From: DAOUAJ01 sp034433615
Lineage (GTDB): Bacteria; Chloroflexota; Anaerolineae; DUEN01
Reading direction: 5' to 3'
Assembly (NCBI GenBank): GCA_034433615.1
Contig: DAOUAJ010000119.1
Span: 1-27,189, forward strand
DNA length: 27,189 bases
In this document: positions 14,495 to 23,162 of the stretch, one piece after another
Position numbering within the stretch: position 1 is the stretch's first letter
Layout: every line of letters begins with the position of its first letter
Program-made: the position numbers and the translations under genes
The notes under the pieces: generated by a model
Told to the model about the DNA's origin: nothing
The model's input: only the letters and a program-made list of their open reading frames with translations
Databases searched by the model: none

Positions 14495-15973
14495 TTATGG
14501 GCGGACGCAGATGCTACAGGTGTGAAGCCAGGCCCGACCATCGCGCGCCAGGAGCTCGTCTGCCTCGGTCGGCCCCCAGCTCCCCGGTTCGTAAAAAGTC
14601 AACGGCGGTTCCTCCAACTGCTCCCAGTTGATCAAGAGAGACTCCACCAACGCCCACGCTAGCTCAATCTCATCGCTGCGGGCAAAGAGCGAGGCATCAC
14701 CCTGGATGGCATCCAATAGCAAACGCTCGTACGCCTCGGGCAGTACATGCTCCCCAAATCGTTCGCCATAGCTGAAATCCATGTCCACAGGAGCGACACG
14801 CATCCCGGCACCGGGGACTTTAGTTTCAAAGCGCAGATGCATCCCCTCGTTGGGCTGGATGCGGATCGAGAGGGCGTTGGGAGCCACGTTTTGGTTCTCG
14901 GGAAAGAGGAGATGAGGCACCTGCTTAAACTGCAACGTGATCTCCGTCGTCTTCTCAGCCAGGCGCTTGCCTGAGCGCAGATAGAATGGCACACCCTGCC
15001 AGCGCCAGTTGTCCACGTACAGCCTGAGCGCCATATAGGTCGGCGTGCGAGAGCTTGGCGCTACGCCAGGCTCATCGCGATAACCCCGGTATTGCCCCCA
15101 TACGGAATCGGTCAGGCCGATCAACCGTACAGACCGCAGCACTTTGACCTTCTCATCGCGTAGCGCCTTAGCGTTGACGACCGCTGGCGGTTCCATCGCG
15201 GTGAGGGCCAGCAACTGCAACATGTGATTCTGGAACACGTCGCGCACCACGCCCGCCTGGTCATAATAACCGGCCCGTTGCCCTACACCCACGCTTTCGG
15301 TCATGGTGATTTGCACATGGTCTACGTAATTACGGTTCCAGATAGGCTCGAAGATGGCGTTGGCGAAGCGGAAAGTCAGGATATTTTGGACGGTCTCCTT
15401 GCCCAGGTAGTGATCAATGCGATAGACCTGGCTCTCATCAAAAACGGCATGCACCTGCTCGTTGAGCTGGCGAGCACTCTCCAGGTCGTGCCCAAACGGC
15501 TTTTCGATGATGATGCGCACCCAGCCGGAGTCGCTGCGATTTAAGCCCGATCGGCCCAGTTGCTCCACGATCAGCGGGTACAGCGCCGGCGGAGTGGCCA
15601 GATAGAAGAGGCGATTGCCCCGCGTGCCGGCCTCGGCATCGAGACAGGCCAGCCGTTCTCCCAGGCGACGATAAGTGTCGAGATCATTGTAATGGCCGGC
15701 CAGATAGGAGATCCGCCTGGCGAAATGAGGCCACAGTTCACAGATATTCGGCTTAAGCCGCGCGTACTCGGCCACGCCCTCGTATAGCCGATCCTGAAAC
15801 TCCTCGTCAGAGAGAGGGGTGCGTGCCACGCCGACCACACAGGTGGACGGTGGTAACAAGCTCTCACATGACAGGGTGTGCAAGGCCGGGATCAACTTGC
15901 GCTGCGTCAGATCACCTGACGCGCCGAAGATGACGATCACAGCGGGTTCTGTATGTACATTGGCTCGGTTCAT
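14495..15973 (-). CDS. zwf: Glucose-6-phosphate 1-dehydrogenase
   Basis: The protein has 492 aa, a normal length, with ATG at 15973. It shows the NADP-binding VIFGASGDLTQRKLIPAL at 13-30, the substrate motif RIDHYLGKETVQNIL with the catalytic His region near 190, FEPIWNRNYVDHVQI, and late conserved residues LRSGKRL and DAIQGDASLF. It oxidises glucose-6-phosphate to 6-phosphogluconolactone in the first step of the oxidative pentose phosphate pathway. The start is 6 nt after the stop of the DUF255 gene, so cotranscription is likely. No other pentose phosphate gene is adjacent. Confidence 0.96.
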   Translation of the reverse strand: MNRANVHTEPAVIVIFGASGDLTQRKLIPALHTLSCESLLPPSTCVVGVARTPLSDEEFQDRLYEGVAEYARLKPNICELWPHFARRISYLAGHYNDLDTYRRLGERLACLDAEAGTRGNRLFYLATPPALYPLIVEQLGRSGLNRSDSGWVRIIIEKPFGHDLESARQLNEQVHAVFDESQVYRIDHYLGKETVQNILTFRFANAIFEPIWNRNYVDHVQITMTESVGVGQRAGYYDQAGVVRDVFQNHMLQLLALTAMEPPAVVNAKALRDEKVKVLRSVRLIGLTDSVWGQYRGYRDEPGVAPSSRTPTYMALRLYVDNWRWQGVPFYLRSGKRLAEKTTEITLQFKQVPHLLFPENQNVAPNALSIRIQPNEGMHLRFETKVPGAGMRVAPVDMDFSYGERFGEHVLPEAYERLLLDAIQGDASLFARSDEIELAWALVESLLINWEQLEEPPLTFYEPGSWGPTEADELLARDGRAWLHTCSICVRP

Positions 15974-15979
15974 AGGCTC

Positions 15980-17989
15980 TCACTTCTTCTCCAGTAGCGC
16001 CTGCAACTCCGCCGGATCAGTGACCGGGGGAAGACAGGCAAATCCCACACAGACATAGGCCGTGGCGCGCCCCTGGATCTGGTTGCGCCCCTCCAACGAT
16101 GGGAGGGAGGGCGGACCGGCGTCAGCGGGGCCGAGCGCCACGATCTGATGAGGTCGGTAGCCGGTAGTGCAGATGTCGAGCAGAGCGCGCGTATCGGCCG
16201 CAGTCGGGTTGCCGATAATGGCGATCTCGTATGGGTGGGCAAGGGCGTAATCCAGCGCGATCAGCCACTGTGTGAACCCCAGCGGATAGCGCGCCGCCAG
16301 CGATTGCACCTGGCTCAGGCTGTGGTAGGCCAGGTCCAAGTAACGTGTCTCGACGGCCAGCCCTGCCAGGCGCAACAGCGCGTAAGCGGCCATCGCGTTG
16401 CCGGAGGGCACCGCGTTGTCCTGCACCTCCCTGGTGCGGATCACTGGCGAGTCGTGATCGTCGCTGGTGTCGAAGAAGCCGACGGGGGCGCGGAAACGCT
16501 CGATCATCACCTCGGCCAGCTCATGGGCCGCCAGGTACCAGCGCGGATCAAAGGTAGCCTGGTACAGCTCCAGCAACCCTTCGATGAGATGAGTGTAATC
16601 GTCCAGGTAGCCGCTCACTTTGGCTACACCGGCCTTCCACATGTGCCACAGATGGCCTTCAGGCGTCCTCAGCTCACGCAGCAGGAAATCGGCGTTGCGC
16701 TCGGCCACCCGCCGGTAGTCCTCTCGGTTTAACGCTCGCGCGGCCTCGGCGAAGGCGGCCAGCATCAGCCCGTTCCAGGAGGTCAGGACCTTCTCATCGC
16801 GTCCGGGGTGGACGCGCCGCTCGCGAGCCTCGAAGAGGTGGCGGCGGGCAGCCGTCAGCGCGCTCCGCATCTCCCAGGAGTCCGAGAAGGAGAGGATGTT
16901 CTTGCCTTCGAAGTTGCCAGGCGGGGTCACCCCGTAGGCGGCCATGAAGGCCGCGGCCTGATCGCCCAACACGGCCTGAATCTCGGCCGCCGTCCACAGG
17001 AAGAACTTCCCCTCCTCACCCTCGCTGTCGGCGTCCTGGGAGGAGTAGAAGCCGCCGGTCTTATCTGTCATCTCCCGTACGACGTAATCGAGAATCTCCT
17101 CCGTTATGGTGCGAAAGAACGGATCGCCGGTCACCTGCCAGGCGTGCAGATAAACACGCGCTAACTGCGCGTTGTCGTATAGCATCTTCTCGAAGTGCGG
17201 GATCAGCCAATGATCATCTACCGAGTAGCGGTGGAACCCGCCGCCGATCTGGTCGTACATGCCGCCCCGCGCCATCATCTCTAGCGTGAACACCGCCATG
17301 TGCAGCGCCTGGAGATTACCAGTTGTGACATGATAACGCAACAGGAATTCGATCGTCATCGGTTGAGGGAACTTGGGAGCGCCGCCCCAGCCACCGTACA
17401 CCTCATCAAAGGCCTGCAGGATGTTCTGGAAAGCGACGTCCAGTGTCTCACGTTTTATGTCTTCATGTTCTACCCCTTCGACCGTCATCTCCTGCTGTTC
17501 GATGGCGGCTACTACGCGTCTCGCGCCCTCGATCAACTCTGGCCGACGGTTCCGCCAGATGTGGGCTACTGTGAGCAACACGTTGGTGAATGCGGGGAGC
17601 CCATAGCGAGCCACCGGCGGGAAGTAGGTCCCGCCGTAGAAGGGGAGGCCATCAGGTGTGAGGAACACAGAGAGGGGCCAGCCGCTGCTGCCTGTCATCG
17701 CCTGGACAGCCCTCATGTAGATGCGGTCCAGGTCCGGCCGCTCCTCGCGATCCACCTTGATGCAGACGAAGTACTCGTTCAGAATCCTCGCTACCCGTTC
17801 GTTCTCGAACGATTCGTGAGCCATGACGTGACACCAGTGGCAGGCGGAATAGCCGATGCTGAGAAAGACTGGCTTGTCTTCGGCTTTTGCTTTCTGCAAC
17901 GCTTCTTCGCCCCAGGGATACCAGTCAACTGGATTGTCAGCGTGCTGGAGTAGATAAGGGCTGGTCTCATGCGCCAGGCGGTTAGGCAT
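15980..17989 (-). CDS. DUF255 thioredoxin-domain protein (YyaL/SPATA20 family)
   Basis: The protein has 669 aa. I chose ATG at 17989, which gives MPNRLAHETSPYLLQHADNP and has GGAGG 4 nt upstream; the frame is open to 18106, but the extra residues do not look like the family. The N-terminal thioredoxin-like domain holds SIGYSACHWCHVM with the CHWC pair C50/C53. The C-terminal (alpha/alpha)6-barrel-like region contains GGWGGAPKFPQP, GGFHRYSVDDHWLIPHFEKM and SSQDADSEGEEGKFF. Members are widespread, cytosolic and of uncertain biochemical role; they resemble N-acyl-glucosamine epimerase/glycosidase barrels. It heads the zwf block. Confidence 0.92.
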   Translation of the reverse strand: MPNRLAHETSPYLLQHADNPVDWYPWGEEALQKAKAEDKPVFLSIGYSACHWCHVMAHESFENERVARILNEYFVCIKVDREERPDLDRIYMRAVQAMTGSSGWPLSVFLTPDGLPFYGGTYFPPVARYGLPAFTNVLLTVAHIWRNRRPELIEGARRVVAAIEQQEMTVEGVEHEDIKRETLDVAFQNILQAFDEVYGGWGGAPKFPQPMTIEFLLRYHVTTGNLQALHMAVFTLEMMARGGMYDQIGGGFHRYSVDDHWLIPHFEKMLYDNAQLARVYLHAWQVTGDPFFRTITEEILDYVVREMTDKTGGFYSSQDADSEGEEGKFFLWTAAEIQAVLGDQAAAFMAAYGVTPPGNFEGKNILSFSDSWEMRSALTAARRHLFEARERRVHPGRDEKVLTSWNGLMLAAFAEAARALNREDYRRVAERNADFLLRELRTPEGHLWHMWKAGVAKVSGYLDDYTHLIEGLLELYQATFDPRWYLAAHELAEVMIERFRAPVGFFDTSDDHDSPVIRTREVQDNAVPSGNAMAAYALLRLAGLAVETRYLDLAYHSLSQVQSLAARYPLGFTQWLIALDYALAHPYEIAIIGNPTAADTRALLDICTTGYRPHQIVALGPADAGPPSLPSLEGRNQIQGRATAYVCVGFACLPPVTDPAELQALLEKK

Positions 17990-18097
17990 CATACCTCCAA
18001 AGCTAAGGGATGCTCGAACTATAGCCATCCCATGGCCATTGGTCTGTGACGAGCGTCCCTTTTTCGGCATATCTGCCGTCTGCATCTTGCCAGGCAC

Positions 18098-18125
18098 ATT
18101 GTACACCCGAGGAAACAGGGGGCAA
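18098..18125 (-). promoter_or_regulatory. Candidate promoter of the DUF255-zwf block
   Basis: Minus strand: TTGCCC (18120-18125), 16-nt spacer, TACAAT (18098-18103), about 110 nt before the chosen DUF255 start. The -10 matches 5 of 6 and the -35 4 of 6. It is divergent from the candidate plus-strand promoter at 18185-18212. Confidence 0.45.
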
Positions 18126-18184
18126 AATTAAAAGCCCGAAGGACTCCTGTCCGCGCGTAACCCCAAGATTCGCGATCCTCCCTG

Positions 18185-18212
18185 TTCCCAAAACTCGGTT
18201 TTGTGGTACAAT
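18185..18212 (+). promoter_or_regulatory. Candidate promoter of the coiled-coil gene
   Basis: TACAAT at 18207-18212 is preceded by TGG, giving an extended -10. The upstream TTCCCA at 18185-18190 with a 16-nt spacer is a poor -35. A start near 18219 would give a leader of about 80 nt. Confidence 0.4.
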
Positions 18213-18298
18213 TGCATTCAGGATGGCAAACCGTGTCGTGAATGCTAGTCCTTATTACCCCTAAGCTCAGTTATTTGGCATCACAAGCGGGAGGTAAG

Positions 18299-19177
18299 AT
18301 GATCGACACCTTGGAGATGTATCGCCAACTGCAGCAAACGATGGACTCTGCCGCTGCTGAGAAGATCGTGGAGATCATTGGCCTGGTTTATGAAGAGTTA
18401 CGCGATAGTGTCACCAAAACTGAGTTTAACGCTCTGAAAGATGTGGTGACGGAACTGGCTGAAGCTCAGCGGCGCACCGAGCAGCGTGTAGCGGAGTTGA
18501 CGGAGGCGCAAAAGGAGTTAGCCGAAGCCCAGCGGCGCACCGAACAGCGAGTAGATACACTTGCGCAGCGGATGGAAGAGCTGGCTGAGGCCCAGCGGCG
18601 TACCGACCAACGCGTGGCGGAGTTGGCCGAAGCCCAGCAACGCACCGAGCAACGCGTGGCGGAGTTAGCCGAGGCTCAGCAACGCACCGAACAACGCGTG
18701 GCGGAGTTGGCCGAGGCTCAGAAGCAAACCCAACAAGAAGTACGGTTGCTGACCCAAGAACTGAGCGAGACCAGGAACGACCTGGGAGGCCTGGCGCGCA
18801 GTGTAAGCTACGCGCTTGAGAATGAAGCGTACCGCATGGTGCCAGCCCTGTTGAAAGAGAGGTATGATGTCGAAATCATTGACCGTTTGATCAGGACGGA
18901 GATCGGTGAGCAGGAGATCAACCTCTTCGGACGAGGCAGGCGTAATGGACAGGATATTTTGGTCGTAGGGGAGATAAAGTTGCGTCTGGACGAACGCCGT
19001 AAAAAGCCGGGGCAGAAAGATGTTTTCGAGCAATTAGAAACCAAGGCAGAGGCAGTGAGAGCAGTATACCCGAACGTCGAGATACTCCCGCTCATAGTGA
19101 CCCATTTTGCGCGACCAAAGATTTTGGAACAAGCAAGGGCCAAAGGCATAATCGTTGTTCAAAGCTTTGAGTGGTAG
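18299..19177 (+). CDS. Coiled-coil repeat protein with C-terminal PD-(D/E)XK nuclease-like domain
   Basis: The protein has 292 aa. ATG at 18299 (MIDTLEMYRQLQQ) has GGGAGGT 3-4 nt before it; the frame upstream is only incidentally open. Residues 53-150 are six 14-residue units (LAEAQRRTEQRVAE type) with two extra 7-residue inserts (67-73, 88-94), a regular heptad coiled coil. The end is a globular domain: NEAYRMVPALLKERYDVEII, EIGEQEINLF, then DILVVGEIK with E225-x-K227, the (D/E)XK signature. The preceding EIN (E206, N208) replaces the more usual EID. Similar DUF3782-like proteins are multicopy in Chloroflexota and cyanobacteria with unknown function. Nuclease activity is an inference. Confidence 0.75.
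   Translation: MIDTLEMYRQLQQTMDSAAAEKIVEIIGLVYEELRDSVTKTEFNALKDVVTELAEAQRRTEQRVAELTEAQKELAEAQRRTEQRVDTLAQRMEELAEAQRRTDQRVAELAEAQQRTEQRVAELAEAQQRTEQRVAELAEAQKQTQQEVRLLTQELSETRNDLGGLARSVSYALENEAYRMVPALLKERYDVEIIDRLIRTEIGEQEINLFGRGRRNGQDILVVGEIKLRLDERRKKPGQKDVFEQLETKAEAVRAVYPNVEILPLIVTHFARPKILEQARAKGIIVVQSFEW
18455..18748 (+). repeat. 42-nt coding tandem repeats (coiled coil)
   Basis: Six 42-nt units, two neighbouring ones nearly identical (GAGTTGGCCGAAGCCCAGCA and relatives at about 18610-18710), with two 21-nt half-units between. All steps are multiples of 21 nt, so copy number can change without frame loss while keeping the heptad register. Confidence 0.8.
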
Positions 19178-19193
19178 AGGGAGAGGTACTACG

Positions 19194-20144
19194 GTGGAAA
19201 ACGGGGGGATCACCGACATTTCCGGCATTCAGGTAGGCCACGCAACCGATGAGCGAGGTCTGACCGGTTGCACGGTAGTGCTGTGCGAGGCTGGCGCAGT
19301 CGTAGGCGTTGACCAGCGCGGCGGTGCCCCCGGCACTCGCGAGACGGACCTGGCGCGCCCGATGCATCTGGTGCGAGAGGCGCACGCGGTAGTGCTGGCC
19401 GGCGGCAGCGCCTTTGGTCTGGCTGCGGCAGACGGCGTGATGCACTGGCTGGCTGCGCGCGGCGTCGGGTACGATGCGCGTGGCATCCGGGTGCCTATCG
19501 TGCCTGCAGCCATCCTCTTCGACCTCGCTTTGGGTGACCCTCGCGCCTACCCGGATGCCGAGATGGGGAGGCAGGCGTGCGAGGCCGCCAGTGCTGGCCC
19601 GGTCGCCGAGGGAAGTGTGGGCGCGGGGACGGGAGCAACGGTTGGTAAGGCGCTGGGGATGGCATCCGCTATGAAGGCCGGCGTGGGTACAGCCGCCGAG
19701 AAGCTGGGGAACGGGCTTATCGTCGCCGCTTTAGTCGCAGTCAATGCCCTGGGCGATGTAGTGGATCTAACCACCGGACGCATCCTGGCCGGGACCCGAC
19801 TGCCAGATGGGCGTTTTGCCGACACGTTGGCGCTGATGCGCCAGATGTACCTTCAAGTCCCACCCGGCGAGGCGACGGTGATCGGTGTGGTGGCCACTAA
19901 CGCCCGTCTGAATAAGGAAGAGGCTTGCAAGGTGGCGCAAATGGCCCAGGATGGGCTGGCGCGTGCGATCCGCCCTGCCCACACGATGTATGACGGCGAT
20001 ACCCTCTTCACTCTGGCGACAGGGGCTATGACGGCAGATCTCAATCTGGTCGGCGCTTACGCAGCCGAAGTCGTCGCCCGAGCCATCGTGCGCGCTGTGC
20101 GGTGTGCAAAGGGACGGGGAGGTGTGCCGGGCCTGGCCGACTGA
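19194..20144 (+). CDS. P1/DmpA-family (S58) aminopeptidase-like hydrolase
   Basis: The protein has 316 aa. I chose GTG at 19194 (MENGGITDISGIQVGHATDE) with GAGAGG 7 nt upstream; the frame extends to a TTG at 19155 that would overlap the previous gene. Family landmarks: TGCTVVLCEAGAVVGVDQRG, APGTRETDLARP, LAGGSAFGLAAADGV at 68-82, GSVGAGTGATVGK, and VIGVVATNARL. Members self-cleave before a Ser/Thr nucleophile to form an N-terminal nucleophile hydrolase; by alignment from memory T228 in GEATVIGVVATN would be that residue. Substrates vary (D-amino-acid esters and amides, beta-peptides, L-aminopeptides), so none is assigned. It is 16 nt downstream of the coiled-coil gene and probably cotranscribed. 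Confidence 0.88.
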   Translation: MENGGITDISGIQVGHATDERGLTGCTVVLCEAGAVVGVDQRGGAPGTRETDLARPMHLVREAHAVVLAGGSAFGLAAADGVMHWLAARGVGYDARGIRVPIVPAAILFDLALGDPRAYPDAEMGRQACEAASAGPVAEGSVGAGTGATVGKALGMASAMKAGVGTAAEKLGNGLIVAALVAVNALGDVVDLTTGRILAGTRLPDGRFADTLALMRQMYLQVPPGEATVIGVVATNARLNKEEACKVAQMAQDGLARAIRPAHTMYDGDTLFTLATGAMTADLNLVGAYAAEVVARAIVRAVRCAKGRGGVPGLAD

Positions 20145-20153
20145 TCTTCGCAA

Positions 20154-20182
20154 TTGACAGAATCCCCAAGACGCGCTACATT
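20154..20182 (+). promoter_or_regulatory. Near-consensus sigma-70 promoter of the ferredoxin gene
   Basis: TTGACA at 20154-20159 (6/6), a 17-nt spacer, and TACATT at 20177-20182 (4/6). It lies right after the peptidase stop and leaves a leader of about 75 nt that ends in GGAGGT 8 nt before the ATG. Confidence 0.75.
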
Positions 20183-20263
20183 AAGGCTGCGCCGGCCAAG
20201 ATGTCACACAGATTGGCTGGGAACCATGCTGGAACCTACATCTTTTTATGGAGGTAATTTGCC

Positions 20264-20563
<300 letters not shown>

Positions 20564-20585
20564 TGTTCCAGCGTCTTGCGTATAG

Positions 20586-20611
20586 GGGGGCCAGGTTTCC
20601 GGCCCCCTTTT
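20586..20611 (+). terminator. Rho-independent terminator of the ferredoxin gene
   Basis: GGGGGCC - 8-nt loop - GGCCCCC followed by TTTT, 22 nt after the stop codon. Confidence 0.85.
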
Positions 20612-20709
20612 CACGGGTATCTGGCGCAGGTGCAGATATACCAAACGCGTGTTAAGACTTCCGTGGCGCTTTGGCCTGGGCGATGTTCGCCATGGAGGGA
20701 AGGCCGCAG

Positions 20710-21591
20710 GTGGACACTACGATCCAGGCGTTTGTTGACATCACGACATACGTGGTGCTATCGCTGGGTTATACGGTGCAGCTTTTGCTCGGCATCACCC
20801 TGCCGCTGATCGCCACCGGCGTCCCATTGCATTATCTGCGCCACCTGATCAATACGTTGGTGTACCGCGCCTTCGGCTGGCAAGGGATCGTCCTGTTCTC
20901 TGCTGTGGGCACCCCGATTCACGAGATCAGCCATGCCATCCCGTTGGTGATCACAGGGCATCGCCTCGAGAAGATTGATCTCTTCAAACCAGACCCTCGC
21001 ACAGGTCAGCTTGGCAGCATCCGATTTCAGACACGGCCAGAGAATTTGATCCAACAAATTGGGACGTTACTCAGCACCGTAGCGCCGCCCATCGGAGGCG
21101 CGATGGCACTCTACGTGCTCACACGCCTTTTCTTCCCCAGCTTTTCCCTTGCTCCCTCTGCAAATCAGCAACCGCCACTGTTCACCTTAGAGATTGCCAC
21201 GCACCCAGATACCTACGTCGAGTTCTGGCGCGGGCTCCTGGACTATCAGCAAGCGTTGCTCACCCGGCTGGTGGAGAAGATTGACTGGCGGTCGTGGCGT
21301 ACGTATGCCTACCTGTACACCGCCTTTTCCATCGCCCATAATATTTCACCCAGCCTGGAGGATATTCGTACCGCCATTCATGCTGGAGGGGCGGTCATCC
21401 TGGGGTTGAGCTTCATCGCCGCCTTGGGCTTGCTTTTTGGCGACGCAGCGCCGCGCATCTTGAGTATCACCCAGCAACCTGTCACCCAGTTAACGACCAT
21501 GCTCTACCTGGCGCTGGCTATCACAGCAGGGGGTGCCGCGGTAGCCACTGCCCTCGCGTTGCCGGCCTGGCTACTGCGTTCGATCGCGTGA
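20710..21591 (+). CDS. Polytopic membrane protein with HExxH motif (possible membrane metalloprotease)
   Basis: About 293 aa. The start is uncertain: GTG at 20710 has AAGG 6 nt and GGAGG 11 nt upstream; ATG at 20683 or 20692 and TTG at 20671 are also in frame but lack clear ribosome sites. It has about five hydrophobic segments (GTG numbering 11-39, 56-82, 114-142, 227-245, 262-290). The second contains GTPIHEISHAIPLV, with HEISH at 71-75, a classic zinc-binding HExxH inside or near a membrane segment as in M50 proteases. The later AHNISPSLEDIRTA (H210-D218) is a possible further ligand site; the usual M50 LDG motif was not seen. Substrate unknown. It ends inside the opposite HAD gene (21-bp overlap). 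Confidence 0.75.
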   Translation: MDTTIQAFVDITTYVVLSLGYTVQLLLGITLPLIATGVPLHYLRHLINTLVYRAFGWQGIVLFSAVGTPIHEISHAIPLVITGHRLEKIDLFKPDPRTGQLGSIRFQTRPENLIQQIGTLLSTVAPPIGGAMALYVLTRLFFPSFSLAPSANQQPPLFTLEIATHPDTYVEFWRGLLDYQQALLTRLVEKIDWRSWRTYAYLYTAFSIAHNISPSLEDIRTAIHAGGAVILGLSFIAALGLLFGDAAPRILSITQQPVTQLTTMLYLALAITAGGAAVATALALPAWLLRSIA

Positions 21592-22419
21592 GAGCACATC
21601 TGCCAGTACCTGGGCCAGCTCCCGCACCGATGGCAGGACCAGATCAGGCGTCGCGGGAGCCGTTTCCAGGTCCGCCGCCGTCGTTTCTCCACTCAGCACT
21701 AGGATGGCGATCAGCCCGGCGCGGCGCGCCCCGGCGATGTCAGTATATAGCCGATCACCCACCATGGCCGTAGCCGCTGCTGGCGTACCCAGCCGCGCCA
21801 GGGCCTCCTGGAAAATGTACGGGTTAGGTTTGCCGATCACCACGCGCGGTTGGACACCGGTGGAAGCCACGATCGCGGCGGCGATGGCACCAGCGTCGGG
21901 GATAAAGCCGCCGGGGACCGGACAGTTGATGTCAGGATGGGTAGCGATCCAGGGGATGCCTTGACGGATCAGGGTGCACGCCTGCGCCAAGCGCGCGTAG
22001 GTCAGTGTCAAATCAAAGCCCAGCACGACCAGATCAGGGGCGTCGTTCACCACGGGAAAGCCGGCCATGGCAAATTCCGCTTGCAAGCTGGGCGTACCCA
22101 GGACGAACAATCGGGCGTGAGGATGGTGTGCGCGCAACCAACCGATGGTGGCGGCTCCAGAGGTCAACACCTGGGCAGGTGTCGCCGGTAGGCCCAGCCG
22201 GGTCAGTTTCTGCGCGTAGGCGACTGCATCTTGCGAGGAGTTGTTGGTCAGGTAGAGAAAGGGGATGCGTCGGGTCTGGAGCAGTGCCAGAAACTCGGCC
22301 GAACCGGCGAGCAAGGTATCACCCAGGTAGAGCGTGCCGTCCATATCCAGCACAAAGCCAGCCAGACTGGCCACACGTCGTTGCATCTCTGCCGTCAACG
22401 GAAAGGCTGTAATCTCCAA
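21571..22419 (-). CDS. HAD-IIA family phosphatase (NagD / phosphoglycolate phosphatase-like)
   Basis: The protein has 282 aa, typical for HAD-IIA. Motif I is LDMDGTLYLGD (D25, D27), motif II YLTNNSSQD (about 56-64), the class-IIA cap carries VVLGFDLTLTYARLAQA, motif III is VIGKPNPYIFQEAL and motif IV MVGDRLYTDIAGARRAG. Such enzymes are cytosolic phosphatases of nucleotides, phosphoglycolate, or p-nitrophenyl phosphate in vitro; the physiological substrate is not predictable. The start is TTG at 22419 with GGGGA 7 nt upstream; ATG at 22386 is an alternative. The 3' end overlaps the convergent membrane-protein gene. Confidence 0.9.
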   Translation of the reverse strand: MEITAFPLTAEMQRRVASLAGFVLDMDGTLYLGDTLLAGSAEFLALLQTRRIPFLYLTNNSSQDAVAYAQKLTRLGLPATPAQVLTSGAATIGWLRAHHPHARLFVLGTPSLQAEFAMAGFPVVNDAPDLVVLGFDLTLTYARLAQACTLIRQGIPWIATHPDINCPVPGGFIPDAGAIAAAIVASTGVQPRVVIGKPNPYIFQEALARLGTPAAATAMVGDRLYTDIAGARRAGLIAILVLSGETTAADLETAPATPDLVLPSVRELAQVLADVLSRDRTQ

Positions 22420-22593
22420 TGTCTTGTCCCCTCGACTGGCCGATGGAGATCATTTGAAGTCGTCGCCTCGTTTCCCTGATCGTTTTCCCGACGTAGGGAG
22501 AGGGTACGGAAACCGTCCAGCGCTTTGCCAGCAGCACGCGACAATGGGGTGAGACCGTGAGCGTCTCTCCTTCTCCTCCTCTTCACCATTGCT

Positions 22594-22629
22594 GAGAGGG
22601 CCGGTGGCGTGGGCAACCCCGGCCCTCTC
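22594..22629. other. Hairpin, 11-bp GC-rich stem
   Basis: GAGAGGGCCGG and CCGGCCCTCTC around a 14-nt loop. No T-run on either side, so not a clear terminator. Confidence 0.5.
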
Positions 22630-22750
22630 TGGCGTTTAGAGAAGGTCAAATGAGGGTAGGACACGCGTTGGACGAACGTCCAGTGCCTCACATGTCCATA
22701 CGCGAGAATATAGACAGATGATGGAACCCCACCTTTCTCCTCCTTTGAGC

Positions 22751-22784
22751 AGAGTGCTCGAGGCAAGATGCCCTCGAGCACTCT
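22751..22784. other. Hairpin, perfect 13-bp stem
   Basis: AGAGTGCTCGAGG (22751-22763) and its complement (22772-22784) around an 8-nt loop. Not followed by T on either strand; it could be a protein-binding palindrome or an RNA stem. Confidence 0.55.
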
Positions 22785-23101
22785 CGCGTCTGAGAGAGCC
22801 CCCTGGATAATGACATTTTCTTGTCTTCTCGTCAAGCAGAGCCTTCGATCCGGGTGCACGTACGATTCATCAGTGAGTTTTCAGAGCGCCTTTCACCAGT
22901 GCCAATGGGGGAGGTGCGGAGGGAACCCCCTCCGTGGAAACCCTTTTTCGCCTTTTACCTGCCTATTCTCAGCCTGATCCAGCGGACCTGGGTCGAGCGA
23001 AGCAGGCAAAGGGCAGGCAAGGAGAGTTTTCTGCTTGTGGCCCGTATGGGCCAGAGGGGAGCCCCTCCAGGCCTCCCCAATGGTTGCAGTCTGCTGAGTC
23101 T

Positions 23102-23130
23102 TTGATCCCCGGGCTGTGCTGTGCTAGAAT
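23102..23130 (+). promoter_or_regulatory. Promoter of the endonuclease III gene
   Basis: TTGATC (23102-23107), 17-nt spacer, TAGAAT (23125-23130). A start near 23137 gives a leader of about 25 nt containing GGAGGGAG before the GTG at 23163, which also supports that start over the upstream GTG at 23121. Confidence 0.65.
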
Positions 23131-23162
23131 GGGCCAACCTGGACGCGGAGGGAGCTCTGAAT

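Larger units (their letters stand above)
22420..23162. other. 743-bp intergenic region with several hairpins and no credible gene
   Basis: ORFs here have no family-like sequence and lack ribosome sites. Inverted repeats stand out: 22594-22629 (11-bp stem GAGAGGGCCGG, 14-nt loop), 22751-22784 (13-bp stem AGAGTGCTCGAGG, 8-nt loop) and 22917-22934 (7-bp CGGAGGG stem, 4-nt loop, followed after about 10 nt by TTTTT). The right part (22950-23100) is rich in GGCAGGCA and GGGCC motifs. The end holds the promoter of the endonuclease III gene. A structured noncoding RNA or decayed DNA are both possible; I match it to no known RNA family. Confidence 0.5.

Noticed and set aside
18455..18748. Possible CRISPR array (regular 42-nt periodicity)
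   Set aside because: The periodicity has no spacers; it encodes uninterrupted heptads of a coiled coil.
22395..22859. 154-codon minus-strand frame in the gap before nth
   Set aside because: Arg/Pro-rich, crosses hairpins, no recognisable motif, and overlaps the real start of the HAD gene.
22420..23162. Known ncRNA (SRP RNA, RNase P RNA, tmRNA)
   Set aside because: None of the conserved core sequences of these RNAs was recognised.
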